A stretch of DNA of 64,000 nt from Taenia hydatigena (GCA_036345935.2 JADWOT020000001.1:35005636-35069635), one strand, 5' to 3'; shown: positions 50,626 through 62,485, counted from the first letter of the stretch. Notes: generated by a model from the letters alone, not told the origin. Numbers and translations are program-made.

Positions 50626-50754
50626 AGCAGTTGAACCACCCACCTGACCAATTGACATTGCCAGCGACGTCTCTTCAAGGCTACTGAGGAGACAAAATCC
50701 GCGCACATGGTTTTGTAGGTCTTTGAGGTTGGCGTAGCCATAAGCACAGAAGCA
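50626..50754 (-). pseudogene. Z-family C2HC zinc finger, copy 5 (all ligands present)
   Basis: It reads CFCAYGYANLKDLQNHVRGF then CLLSSLEETSLAMSIGQVGG. It keeps every ligand and the Tyr, Leu and His framework of the finger. Two stops lie directly upstream in this frame, so the protein is not intact. Confidence 0.5.
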
Positions 50755-51000
50755 TCATTAGTGTCTCCGGCAACAATGGTAGTGAAGGTAATGGTGGTTG
50801 TGGATACTGGGTCGGCGAGGGTGCATCCCTGTCTGGATCGGAATCCTCACGAATGAGGCGCCGAGTAGCGTTGTTGTTGCGCCTACTACAGCGTCGTTGT
50901 CGCGGTGATTAGTAGTGCTGCTGCGAGGAGGATCTGTGGGTGCTTTGTCAATAGCGTCGCTCAATCAGGGCTGTTTGGCAAGAAGACAGTTTGGGAAACT

Positions 51001-52300
51001 AACTAGCCTAATTTTGCTATTAGTAAAAAACAGCCACTGAAGCGAATTCGGCGTATTAATACGACAATGGAAAAGATGTCAGTTGGCATGTGAGGAAGTA
51101 TGCTACGCTTGCTGATTGCAGCAAGACATAGGCCATGCAGTGGAATTGACCACTGACCATGAGGCAGTCCAGATCATTCAGTTACTTGGTAAGTATGAAA
51201 GGCGATTCTAGAGGGTCAATAGACAGCCACTCTCAACCTCAGGGTGTCAAACTAACAATCCACATAGTAGCGGGCCAGTCAGCTGCCTAGCTCGCATCCT
51301 AGTCATCTCACGCATTGCAAAGTCACTCTCTAGATGTTGCTCAAACACCAACTAGTCAGAGAGGGACGTCACCTGTTGTTCAGAGCAAACCGTCTAATTT
51401 GTTACACAAAGGCTTTCATTTCTGACGTGTGAACGGTGCTCGTTTGGACATTGCTTAAGCATGCAGACACAACACGGGAATGTCAGCAGTCGAGAAGTGA
51501 GACGCCTTTCTACCTCCCCATCACTGTCACTAACGCTGCAAAGTTTTCCACATTTTCCAGGGCACCGTAGGCTTCCTATGTTCTTTACGCACACACCTTT
51601 GACCGCTCACTCATTTAAAAATCTTACTAACTCCGCGTTATTAATTTGTTATAATTGCGGCACTTCACAAGGCCTCGCAAGGATCTGAGAAACAAAACTC
51701 ACCACGATTAACAGATCCTCAGATGCTGATGTTGTCCTTGTGAGAAAAAACTTGCAAGGCTGTATTCACACCCATCTGTTGTATCATTATACCAATTTGA
51801 TCAATTCCTACCAGCTACACATTTTGTTAATCACCTTCCTCCTTTCTCCACTAACTGATGCCAAACCTTTAAACAACACTTCCGTGTGGCATCAGCATTG
51901 TGAAAAGGCGATGACAATACACGTAAGAAGCAAAGCTACAGTCTCAAATCACACGTTTCCAGTATAAATCACGAGACTGTTTCTTTGGCTGATCCAGATC
52001 CTTCTCGAACAAGACCTCTTTAGCGACAGCCAGTGCGGTGACCATTGCGTCGCCTTCCACTGCAATATACTCTTCAGACAACGCGAATGCCGCAGTCTCG
52101 CAGAATGGCAGCCCATTCTCCCGATCTTGTAGTGCCCCAAAGAATTCCTATTAATTCATTTGCCTTCATAGTTACTCAGTTCTATAAAATCAAAACATGT
52201 TCTTAGCTACCATCTTCACCTGCTACTTAAATGACTCCTTAGTGGCATATGCTATCCCTAGATCGAACCGCACGATCCCAGATACAGGTCCAGATAAGCT
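51001..52300. repeat. S-type piece and repeat matching 25.85-26.46 kb
   Basis: 51080-51400 matches 7960-8580. 51690-52100 matches 25850-26460. On the minus strand, 51946-52140 is open in a frame reading ETAAFALSEEYIAVEGDAM then VTALAVAKEVLFEKDLDQP, possibly following an acceptor-like TTAATAG. Confidence 0.6.
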
Positions 52301-52760
52301 TTATAAGACTTGACATCATGTTAAAAATTGACTAATTGAAGCTGCTACAAACCCAACAGACTCAAGGCATAGCCTCTTCGTCAATTTGAGGTCCGTCGAC
52401 AGCACGAATGGCAGAAATGTCAACCTCCATCCACAATGTGCACTCCCGTCCACCGCAGAAAATCGGTCCAGCTGGATGGCCACACTCAACTTTCGCGGAA
52501 GTTAGCCCTCGCCTTGAGTAAAAATAAACATCTACACACTGAGATTGTCGGGTAAGGTGACGAAGCGGCAGAAACGAAGCGCCGTTGTCTATTCACCAGA
52601 CGCATCAGTGGTCGCAGAAGTTAAAATCGCGTACTATCCCTTGCGCCGCCCAAGCCGAGAGGCATGCCTGTTCAAATAAATCAGTGTTGCATTATATTTG
52701 TCAGCAGCCAGTACCTCCTAGCACCGACCTTGGACATCGATGTCGATTTTCAGGTACATC
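52300..52760 (+). repeat. E-family core fragment (left arm and loop)
   Basis: It begins aaaattgactaattgaagctgctac and continues like 36296-36700. The right arm is missing. Confidence 0.7.
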
Positions 52761-53215
52761 CTCAAAGGTGTCTTCAACTCTTATAATTCCATCTTGCCAT
52801 TAGTATGGATGGCATCCTCGTTCGTGCTTGTTGCCGCCTCCACTGAATTCGACAGGCAGAGAATCGTCTCTATTTGTGCTTTCTATTAAGCCTGTTGGGT
52901 AGAGAACAGAACATAGGTTGTTGAATCAAAGGTACAACGGAGATTGCAATCAGAGCGGATGGTTGAATGGACCACTGGGTGGGATAGTTTGGAGGAGCAG
53001 TTGGGTTAGATAGAATCTGGTGGAAGGGAGGAAAACGAAATGAAGTGTTGATTACACAAGTAACATGCGAATGGATAGATTGATGGGTGAGCCAGTGGAG
53101 GGATGCATACTTTGTGAGCGATTGGAATGTTTGGTCAGTGCATGAAATCAGCCGAGATAAATGGGTTCAGATGCTCATATTTAATCTAGGCGATAGCTGG
53201 CTTCCGCAGAAATTG
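52761..53215. other. Unassigned sequence
   Basis: No open frame, repeat or signal worth naming was noticed. Confidence 0.5.
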
Positions 53216-53219
53216 ATGG

Positions 53220-54270
53220 CGGTTAGACATTTCTGCTCTCCGTATTGTCAGTGGACTTCAACCGGGCGAGGGAGCTGTGCTTAGTAAGGAAAAACAAAAT
53301 TGATGTTTCTTATTGCGCCTTGAGTTTGTTTGACTCGTAAAAGCTTTGAGTGGTCGCCTTTCTGAAACGCTGCAACGGATTCGGCATTCATCTTTTCTGA
53401 CTTAGCCATATTAGGACTAGTAGCTAGAATACAGGTAGGCGACATTCTCCATTACTAATTGCATGAGTAACGAGGTAGCTTGATGAGGATGAAGGACGCT
53501 AAGAAAAGGCCTGGCCACATCATTGCTTCGTTGTTGCCTCTATGATAGGTGCTGCTGTGAGAAGGCAGAGATGCATGCACAGTTGCTGCTTCGCTGATCA
53601 GAACGGCCAGATTTACCACCACCACAGCCACTTCGCCACATCGGCACATCCGCCACATATATATTCGCTATATATATGTGCTGGACTAAGTAGTTCTCAA
53701 TGTTAGACGAGGAGCCTTTGGCGAACACACTTCTCCATATGGAACTGTCGTCATCTGTTTTCAAGGAAAAAAAGGACTCGTTCCGTCTGCTCTCACTCTT
53801 CCGTTTTGAGTCGGAAGAGAGTCGAGTCATTCACACATTTCAATGTGCCTATTAGAGGACGAGAATAAACAAAAGACCACAATTTAGCTACTTTATTTGC
53901 AAGCAGCGCAAGCCTTACTGCCCGGGTAAGTCAGCATGTCCAAGATGAATGCAATCAGAGCAGAGAAGGAGCAAAAGTCGAATAGCTGTGATGAGACAAT
54001 GCAGCCGAATGTACAAGTCGCTGGCAGGTCATATTAAGTTGGCCTAGCAGTGCAATGTCCACAGCATTATAAATTAGAATTTTCTTGTTCGTTCGGAGGA
54101 ATTGAGGAGCACGAGTGGATCCTTGTGCTCAGCGACACATGTGCCACGTCTAAATGACACTGATAATTAATGATTTGCCTTATTTCCAATCGCTTTACAC
54201 TTAATGCATTTCGGTGACAACGCTCTAGCCACAGGTACTATGGAGAATGAGGGTAAGGCGTCTCTTCAGG
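53220..54270 (-). repeat. E-family element, copy 5 (minus, partial)
   Basis: It has the right core arm (53220-53360), L2 (53420-53640), L1 with a long AT palindrome (ATATATATTCGCTATATATAT at 53656-53676) and near-palindrome 53714-53729, then the tail to 54270. Confidence 0.88.
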
Positions 54271-56489
54271 GGCCTAATACAGTCTTAGTAGTCTCTGCTT
54301 ATTTTTACCTATTAGCTGATAGTGACGTGACGTTAGAAAATGATGCACCGGTGAACTGGCTGATCAAGACAACCGAGTGACGTGTGTGCCTGCCTCTGCC
54401 TCCTTGCAGAAGCAAAAGACACAGAGGTAGTGACGATACAGCAGAAACGATGCGCTTAGTTTCTTTCACGCTACCTTGTCCATCACGCCACCAAAGACGG
54501 AGAAAGTCAGTTGCATGCACATCCTCTGCACGTTTCAACGAAGGAATAACCAAGTGAGGGGAGATAAACGCCAAAGTTTATCTCCCGCTCATTGTCCTTC
54601 ACTCGCATGGAACGAGGACAGCTAAGACATATTACTCGAATTGCGGCATCCTCAAGTTTGGTACAATTTTTCCTTTTTTGGTCGAGAGGTTACTTGTGCT
54701 TAAAGACCCTTGGGCAGACACCGTTTGCATCGCCGTCTCCTCAGCTATCAATCCTCTCATGTCGATGCACTCAATCCTCAGCTTATAGATTCAGACTTTA
54801 GTTTCCGTGCGACACGGCATTTGACTTCTTGCAATCGTCGCTGCAAAATGGACAAATTCTCTTAATGTGGTTGAGTAGATATTCCTCCCAGTTGGACGAA
54901 ATGCGGTCGAAGCTTAGTAGTGCTGGAACTTCCATCGCTACCTGATTTCATTTATGCCTTAAATGCTAAGGGCAATGCCGTACTTCACTCGCCATTATCT
55001 CTTCGACTTGACACACTAGCGATCAACCCGTGACCTAACCTATGTCTTGCCTCGAACAGTGAGCGTGATCCATTTGACATTTTGGTCCGCACTTTGTGTC
55101 ATCATTGCCAACCTCGACGTGAGGACATCAATAAAGACATTTGTACTTGCAATCAATTGATACTGCAGCTCCCTCGTTGACTACCAGACCAGTTTTCGTC
55201 ATTGTGGCTGCAGGTACTGCCATTATGTGCCACTTTTCACTCACTGATAATCTTGCGAACCACAAATTTTTACATTATTACCTTTTGCCTGATGTCGCTC
55301 AAGTGGATGACAAAAATTAGGACCTGATATGACAAAAGGCTTTACTTAAATCCAACTATCTTGTCATAGTGCAAGGGAATTGGAATAAGAGAAAAGTCCT
55401 CTACTACTCCTCTTAACTCTGAGTTAACAATTTGTCACCGAACCATTTGCTAATGTTGACAAATCGGAAACTGTTTTGGTGCATCAGCACATTTGCACTA
55501 CATGTGCTTGACAAAGCAGTCCTTAATGTTAGAAGAGAAGCTGCCTACTCTAAATCCATTTGTTCGGGGCAAAAAAAGCTCTAAAGTAAAATGATGGAGG
55601 AATGGTCCTTTGTGGTCAGATACCTTTAGTTACGGGCATGAAGACGTAAACAAACAAGCAAATCCATCGAAATGTGTGACAGACTCGACTTTCATTCCCT
55701 TAGAAAGGGTAGAGTGAAAGCGGGCAACAAGCAGACTTCATTTGTACTGACGCAGCTTGATAGACCGATTATCGTCACACAAATGAGTCCGGACAGTTTT
55801 ATTAGTCTTTCGATGCCATTTTCACAGACATAGGGCACATAGGTCAGGATGTCAACTTTAGGCAAACGCTCAAAGGGAAAGTTGCTTACACATTAGATCC
55901 GACCCAACATACTAAAACAATCATGCGGAATGAACGCATGCACCTAGGGCCTATACTCCCTACACGGAAAACTAGCTCGAATCGTATTCGTTTCCTCTTG
56001 TTTCCCACTGCATGTCCTAAGGTATCGCTTCTCCTGAGATAGCTCCGTACCCGTACGAGGCAACGACTACCTTAGGCTCAGCCTTATTCCCCTTGCACAC
56101 CGTTTTCTGTCTATACCATGGTGATGCCATTCTCAGCCGCACTTCAAAAGTTTGCTGGATTACCGCGATGACTGATGGGAGTAAGGTCTTCTCGAACGAC
56201 AAGTAGTAAAACAAGGAGTTGAGAGGCTTAGGATGAAAAGGTGGTGATTGCTACCACTGCAGTACTATTCGCCTTCATGATGCATCCATCGATACGGACT
56301 GTGTTTGCTGCGGAACTGTTTCCTCGACCCTTATTATCAGCTACGTTTAGTCAAATAGGGGACCATGTGGTTAGAGAGACCCAACCGAAGCCACCACACA
56401 AATGTACTCAATACAGGACTCAACGAACTACGTCAGAATGTCTACTTTAGTAGCAAAATGACTTGTAATCTTATGCCCTCTAGCATGAG
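54271..56489. other. Unassigned sequence with S-type pieces
   Basis: 54930-55230 contains S-type phrases. 55430-55890 is the approximate inverse of 34740-35190. Frames at 54305-54574 and 56017-56214 (minus) are at chance length and unrecognised. Confidence 0.4.
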
Positions 56490-57849
56490 TCAAGAGAAGT
56501 AGTTCACAAGCATTCAGTGGTCTCGATGACAAACGTTCCAAATTCAGGTGAGAGGAAGGAGGAGGCAGTAGTGGACGAGAGAAAGAAAACAGTTGAATAA
56601 GAAATCATTTTAATAAAAGTCATTGGTTACGTAGAACGCTCTGCAGTTCCTTAAATGCAGCATTACCCTCCCCTTAAAAGTCACAGTGAAGGAACCAACT
56701 TCAACAGTTCCGACATCTCCACCTCACCCACATTGTTCACTCCACCACCGCCTTGGCTCTAAATAAACTTTCCTACCCTCACTAACAACATCATCCTCCA
56801 CCACAGTAGAAACTCTCCCATTCCAACTCCTCCTATCAACGCATGCGTGCGCATGCACAATTCATTGGAGGAGCGAACTGCTGAGTGCAAAACCATTCAA
56901 AGAAAAGAGATTCCTATTAATCGGTCAATGGACCGCGCCGCTGTGCCTTCGGAAAGCAAACACCTATCAATGATTGCCAGCATCGTCATCATGAGGGGAA
57001 AGGTCACATTGTTACTAGTTTTCGCCCCATCAAACCCTCCACGAACCATCAGTTGACTCTTTCAGCAAATCCTATCCAACCTCGCATTTGACACGCCTGA
57101 CTTATTGCCGAAGAAGACCGCCCACAACCACCTCACTACTCCCAGTAGCATCCCGAGCGCACGCATTTTTGCCTTATTCACCAACTAATCCACCTTACAT
57201 TCCGCATCCATCTGCCTAAACCTACCACAACTCACATCCATTTCGGTTGAAGGTTTCGTGATTAAGACTGGAACCGCCCACCAAAATAAAACTTCCCAGA
57301 AGCGAATTCAGATTAAATTAACTTGTGAAGTGTCGCCAAGTACAATGTCCCTTCCAGAATTGTCGGATCAAACGACAGCCTCATCGAGTTCGTGGATGCG
57401 AATGTTGAAGTATTATAAAAAACAGGACATCTACGTAACGAGTCGACGCAGTAGGTCCCTCCTACACTAGTGCGGTTGATGACTTCGCAGAAGGAGTCTC
57501 ACCCTCGGTCTCATCGGTGGTCGGGAAAGCGCAGTAGACCAAAGACATTAAACAAGGGAGAAAAGACTCTCCACTGCACTCACGCAATCAGAGAACAAGA
57601 CAATGTGGGACAGCAACATCTCACAGAGAATGGTCTCAAGGATCGATGATTTACTTTAAAATGATAATCTGGAAGCCTACTTGACCAATCAACCACATTC
57701 GTACTCAGGGTGAGCCCAAAATGCCAACTACTTATAAGCACATAAGTAGAAAGGTGCAGCTGATAACTTACACCAGACGCAGACCATCTCGTAAGTCCAC
57801 AACAATATTTATGACGGCAAAATCAAACCCATTAAGAGGTTTTTAGACA

Positions 57850-58122
57850 TCACAAAGATCTGCACTGAGGGCGGCTAAACTGCGAACCAAGTTTGTCTCC
57901 CGTGAGAAGTAGACGCAACCGAGACTTCGGCACACTTCCACTCAAGACTACAATGTGCGTAACTGCCACCAACTGACATCGGGTTCGACTGGAGTCATGT
58001 GCTGACTTAAGATGGTTCGAGTAAACAGCATTCAAAACGCCAGTGACTGTGAAATGTGTAGTAGTTTGAGATGGTGTACGTATGCACATGCCACTTATTC
58101 GATGATGTTCGAAAGTGCACAA
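57850..58122 (-). pseudogene. 90-codon frame of unit C, broken in unit B
   Basis: It contains VAVTHIVVLSGSVPKSRLRL and LLTGDKLGSQ. Unit B (29530-29760) keeps IVVLNGSVPKS and LTGDKLGS but has several stops. It is not recognised, and the frame is probably fortuitous or decayed. Confidence 0.18.
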
Positions 58123-58670
58123 GTGATGCGCCTCTCAGTCACCTGCGTGTAGACGTTTGAGCCAACGGTGCTAATGCATCTAATGTTGTACTGTGGAAGC
58201 ATGCATCGTCATCCAGTAGAACCAGTCAGAGGCATGCATCTACTTTGCACTACTCTGAATGACTAGGTGGATGATGCACAACTAGCCTTCTGTACAAGTA
58301 GCACCAGAGATCTGCGTGGTTCCAGCAAAACACACAAGAAAGGCATTCCCTGCAGAATAGTTGTGAACATACGGTAAATGATCGAAGCCGAGGACAACGC
58401 AGCACTGACAGTCGCCATTCCTCCACAGGTTTTTGATAAACTCTACAGTATCCAGTGGCAGTGTGGTGTCTCTACCCCACTCCTCAATATCCAACACATC
58501 CTGCATATGCAAAAGGAAGGAAGGAAGGATGACGCCTTTACTGGTTTCAACAGTAGCAATGGTTTAGCTTTATCAATGGTAGCACCAATAATAATAACTA
58601 AAGTAGTCGCATTACCAGTAAGGAGCAGAAGCAGCAGCGGCGATGGCGGCAGAAGGGAGAGGAAGACAGG

Positions 58671-58720
58671 AGGGCAGGGCAAGGCAGGGCAGGGCAGGGC
58701 AGGGGAGGGAAGGGAAGGGG
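58671..58720 (+). repeat. GGGCA-type tandem tract in unit C
   Basis: Runs of three and four G separated by one to three bases (GGGCAGGGCAGGGCAGGGG and continuing) form a short tandem array. It matches the G-quadruplex pattern on the plus strand. Shorter versions lie at 30241-30280 in unit B and, as the complement, at 4731-4775 in unit A. Confidence 0.8.
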
Positions 58721-58920
58721 AACAAGTTCACGTGTGGTCTTCTGCACACATGGGAGGGTACTTCCAACCACCTCTTCCAAACATCCTATGTCCTCGACAA
58801 CATCGGGCAGAGCATGGGCTGGCGGGTGAATTGATAGGTGGGTGAGTGTGAGTCAGTAAACAACGCCTCAAGACTGCCCATTGAAGTCATAGGTCGTTGA
58901 GAGAGGATCCATCCCCGGCA

Positions 58921-58949
58921 CTACCACCACCACCACCACCACCACCCAT
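58921..58949 (+). repeat. ACC/CCA trinucleotide tract
   Basis: A short run of CAC/ACC repeats. The complement lies at 4507-4530 in unit A and a degenerate version at 30460-30485 in unit B. Confidence 0.75.
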
Positions 58950-59720
58950 ACGGGCCCACAATTGGTTCCAGCATTCACCTCAATGTGTCCACAAGGCCAC
59001 TCCGTGACACATTCATGCCACTTGGCTCGCTACAAATACAAAAGACGCCATTTCCATCACTTCAAACACATCAACACTTTCCCATCCACTCCCACATCTT
59101 CCCAACTCCCAAAAGGGAGGCTCATTCCAACCAAATCTACGTCCCCACCACTACCCCTTGTAAGTCCGCATAAACGAACACAAAATATTACTACATGACT
59201 GACGTGTCCATCCTACTACCTTTGCACAATTCTAACCACTTTTTCTACAAGAAATCCAATTTAGAAAGTCGAGGCTACAGCATTACCTAAGCACTGGCTG
59301 TAATCAGAGCCACCTTCGTCACACACTCGGGTGGAGCCAAGTCAGACGCAATTTCACATTTCTGCCAGAAAATTTCTTTCCTTCACTGCTATAGTCACAA
59401 CTTCCTCGAATGTACCAAACCAGCCCCTGAAACAGTCTTCATCAACGACTGTGAAATATGCACATTTTAAAGCATCGTCCTTTACTACAGCGAAGGACCG
59501 ATTAAATCACTGAACAGCATTTAATTGCCATACTTCCTCATCCAACGACTCTGAAGTGAAGGCGACAGTCTTTCGAAAGTGTCCACCGATCCGCCCTTTC
59601 TAATGCCAAGTTGGGCTTCTCGCAAAACAACCCCGTAATTTGAATAAGCATTGATAGAACCCGCTACAAGCACATCATCCTTGGTTTAGTTTTGGTTACC
59701 TGCATAAGTCACGATAGTGT

Positions 59721-60053
59721 TTGCATTTCAATGACCAAGTTAACTGCATAGAGCCATTGCATAAATCCAAGAAAGGCACGAAACTTGATGTGGATGATTC
59801 ACTTGTAAACCTACACAAAACACATTATCCGCAGTGCGTCTATAATAAATTGAAGCTCTTGTGTCGCCACGTGTCGCAGAGAGGCGAGACGCCATTACCA
59901 ACAGCTAATGAATGTAAAGGACTTGCGAAGCTGTTGTTGCGACGGGAATCGCTGGATGAAGAAACGAATGTCCTCACCGGTGAAGTTCACGCGTACGCAA
60001 CAACAGCAATGGCATCAGCGGCATCGGCAAAAGCAGGACACAGTGGAGGCTGA
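59721..60053 (+). pseudogene. 110-codon frame of unit C shared with unit A
   Basis: The frame contains KLDVDDSLVNLHK, KLLCRHVSQRGETPL and LLLRRESLDEE. Unit A (3291 to about 3760, minus) keeps most of it with one stop, and the two copies then differ by a 22-base insertion that shifts frame. This segment is absent from unit B. No known domain was recognised and there is no initiation context of note. Confidence 0.2.
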
Positions 60054-60915
60054 GTCGGTACAGCCACACCCACCAACCGTCGATGTGCCGTGGTGTACCC
60101 ACCATCTCCCCATCCCCCAGGTATTCCGCAAACATTGCACCTGAAACATTGTGAAAGCGCTCTAAATGGCATTGCTTCCTCGCTCTCCTTCTAAGAGCAA
60201 AGCACAGATCAGCAAGGGCACACCCAATTCTCATGCCGACACGAGGGACTATCACAAATCCACCCAAGCGCCATGCCACAGCGTGCAAGCCACTCCCCGC
60301 CGTGACCCCAACCCCGATAGTAATTAGTCCGAGAGGGGCCGAAAACCGCCTCAGCTTTCTGCCCTAAATGTTCCCCACGACGTCTCTCCCACTCCCTCCT
60401 TTTCAAATCCTTTTCCATCTATTCTCACGTCTAAGACTAAGTCGCAGTAGTGGTGGCAGCAGCACGACACCCCATCCCCGTCGCCCCCTTCCCAAATAGT
60501 TCGCGCCCAACAAACCCAACAGTGGAGACCTATTCACTTACTTACCGCCTCTGAGATGATGCACCACTACTCATCAACTATACAGTCTGCAAAATTTTAA
60601 CCTCTACCCTCCTACAGCAAAAACAGTTCCGTACCTGCGGAAGCAAAATATGCCGCAGTTGCCACCAGTGAACTCTGGCCCATAGCGCTTCCATTCGTCG
60701 CCGTAAGAGAACGTCTCCTTCGCTCTTTCACACACCAACGGCTGAGATCTCCCAGCCTTTTCCCTCCTTCTCCGCCACCCAGTTGCCCATCCTCGCGAAG
60801 ACAAAGAGACGGAGACATAATAGTAGTAGTAGACCCTGTCGTTCATGCCAACAGTCGCATCGCATAATCCAGACGGGGACGCCACCGCCGCCGCGAATCA
60901 CGCCAACATCTTGCA

Positions 60916-61470
60916 GTGCCTACCATTCCACACACTCATCACATGTTACTTCATCGTCACAACCACCAAGGTAAGTTTGTAGCATCTGAAAAAGAAAAAA
61001 AAACCAAACAATGGAAAGACCGATGTATGAGGCTCCAACGCGCTGCAAAGCTAACATACACAAACATAACTACTGATAGGAAAACAAGAAACAAACACCT
61101 CAGCAAGCAAATATTTGAGACTGCTACAAAGTACAGTCTGCGTGGTGATGCAAAGCTTCCCACTAGCCACTTCTTCTTCCTCCGCTCCCACCGCTGCTGC
61201 GTCTACCTCACTCAAAGACACCAACTCATGCCATCAAAGCTGAGCATCCTACTATCAAGCCATCACCAAGGCCCTCTACACAACATGTTTCACAGCAATG
61301 ATCACATCAACACAACAAACAACCCTGGTCCTGCCCCCTCCCCCCCCTTCGCGATTCACCACCATCCATATGTGCTCCAACAACACGCATATCATAGTGG
61401 TGAAAATAGCGCAGGTAAAGCAGGTAAAGGAAAACAGCACTCTCCCACCCAACATATGAACGCACATTGA
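60916..61470 (+). CDS. Longest gap-free open frame (184 codons), probably fortuitous
   Basis: This frame in unit C is rich in His, Thr, Ser and Lys and has no hydrophobic core, signal peptide or recognisable motif. Its first 85 codons are also open in unit B, but in unit A the frame is broken by small indels. One run of this length is expected by chance in a window of this size. An apparent splice donor (AAG|GTAAGT) inside it at 60970 is conserved in all three copies. Confidence 0.12.
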   Translation: MPTIPHTHHMLLHRHNHQGKFVASEKEKKTKQWKDRCMRLQRAAKLTYTNITTDRKTRNKHLSKQIFETATKYSLRGDAKLPTSHFFFLRSHRCCVYLTQRHQLMPSKLSILLSSHHQGPLHNMFHSNDHINTTNNPGPAPSPPFAIHHHPYVLQQHAYHSGENSAGKAGKGKQHSPTQHMNAH

Positions 61471-61529
61471 TTCCATTGCTGCACACAAAAAGGGACGGCA
61501 ACAGCTCATTCAGCACAATCCAATCTTAC

Positions 61530-61625
61530 CTGAGAAATATGTGAAGTGATAGCGAAGGTGAGATTCGCACTCATTACTGCTGCAGATCCTTCCTCTTCAG
61601 TGTCTATTCTAGCACGCAAACGGAC
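61530..61625 (-). pseudogene. Copy of the acidic exon-like frame in unit C, acceptor lost
   Basis: It reads RIDTEEEGSAAV and NLTFAITSHISQ and keeps the CAG|GTAAGA donor. The AG that serves as acceptor in unit A is GT here, so normal splicing of this copy is not expected. Confidence 0.35.
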
Positions 61626-61737
61626 AAAAAATGCACAATAACATTTATAAATATAGTGAATACTTATTAGAAAGCAAACTAATTACAAATTGCCTAAACA
61701 ATCTTAGCTTATCACTCGAGGTGTCATACAGCTAAAA

Positions 61738-62190
61738 GTGTACGTGAGTAAGCATCGTAGTTGGAAGATAAAACGTCCTAACAGCCATATTATGGGACTT
61801 TTGCGTTTACTTTACCAAAGTTACAAGTCCCTTCATCAAATTGGACCCCATTCATCAAAACTCATTTTTGGTAAAATAACAAACTCCTTGAAAACAGCCA
61901 AAGCGATCGTACTCAATCCAAAGAAGTGTTTTGCAGGAAAAAATTCAACGCGATTAGGCAGTGCAAATGGAAAACAAAAAGTTGTGACAGCAACTGCACC
62001 CGTTTCTGAAACGGTTGGTCTAACAAATAAACTGATCAAGAAAGCAGAGGCAGATATCTACACACATCTCTAAAATGGGTGCTTAATCGCAAGAAACCAC
62101 CAAGCAAGTAATTTCCAAGCACTTGGTAGGGTTTTAGCACCTCTCCACAAAATTATGCCTCATCACTCAAATTCATACGTCAGTAAAAAT
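61738..62190 (+). pseudogene. Interrupted copy of the eL18-like frame in unit C
   Basis: This is the inverted counterpart of 1244-1708. It is open for 111 codons to 62073. After that, the homology to the last 40 residues of the other copy continues only across stops and a frame change. Many substitutions between the copies alter residues, as expected of a non-functional sequence. Confidence 0.25.
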
Positions 62191-62410
62191 ATAAACAACC
62201 TCACAATCTGCTGCAACGGCCGCAATTTAACTCTACACAGCGAAAAATGCACATGAGGAGACCTTGCAGTTGAAAAGTAACCGTCAACAGTCAAATTAAG
62301 AGGCATTTGCGTCTACTCTAACAAGTATGTGCATAAAGGAAGCAAATCGGCATTTAAAGTACCTCACAACAATTAAATATCTAAAAACAATAAAGAGATA
62401 CTCAATACCT

Positions 62411-62485
62411 ACCGGGTTGCCGACTTTTGGCAGCGGATAAAGGCGCATTAATCCAGAAAATTTATCCCCGAAAACGTGCACCACT
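62411..62485 (-). pseudogene. Exon-like frame 2 of unit C
   Basis: This is the inverted counterpart of 967-1039, reading SGLMRLYPLPKVGNPVG with two residue changes in that stretch. Confidence 0.2.

Larger units (their letters stand above)
50040..51000 (-). repeat. Z-family repeat, copy 5
   Basis: It is collinear with 24600-25700 and, for 50640-51000, with 38520-38880. It contains the zinc finger, the MVTVNKDRMRK segment and the P segment in that order on the minus strand. Confidence 0.8.

Noticed and set aside
14720..54270. E family as a LINE or LTR retrotransposon
   Set aside because: No reverse transcriptase, integrase or protease motif, no poly(A) tail and no LTR structure were seen in any copy.
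60916..61470. 184-codon frame as a real gene
   Set aside because: About one run of this length is expected by chance, composition is biased, and unit A has frame-breaking indels in it.
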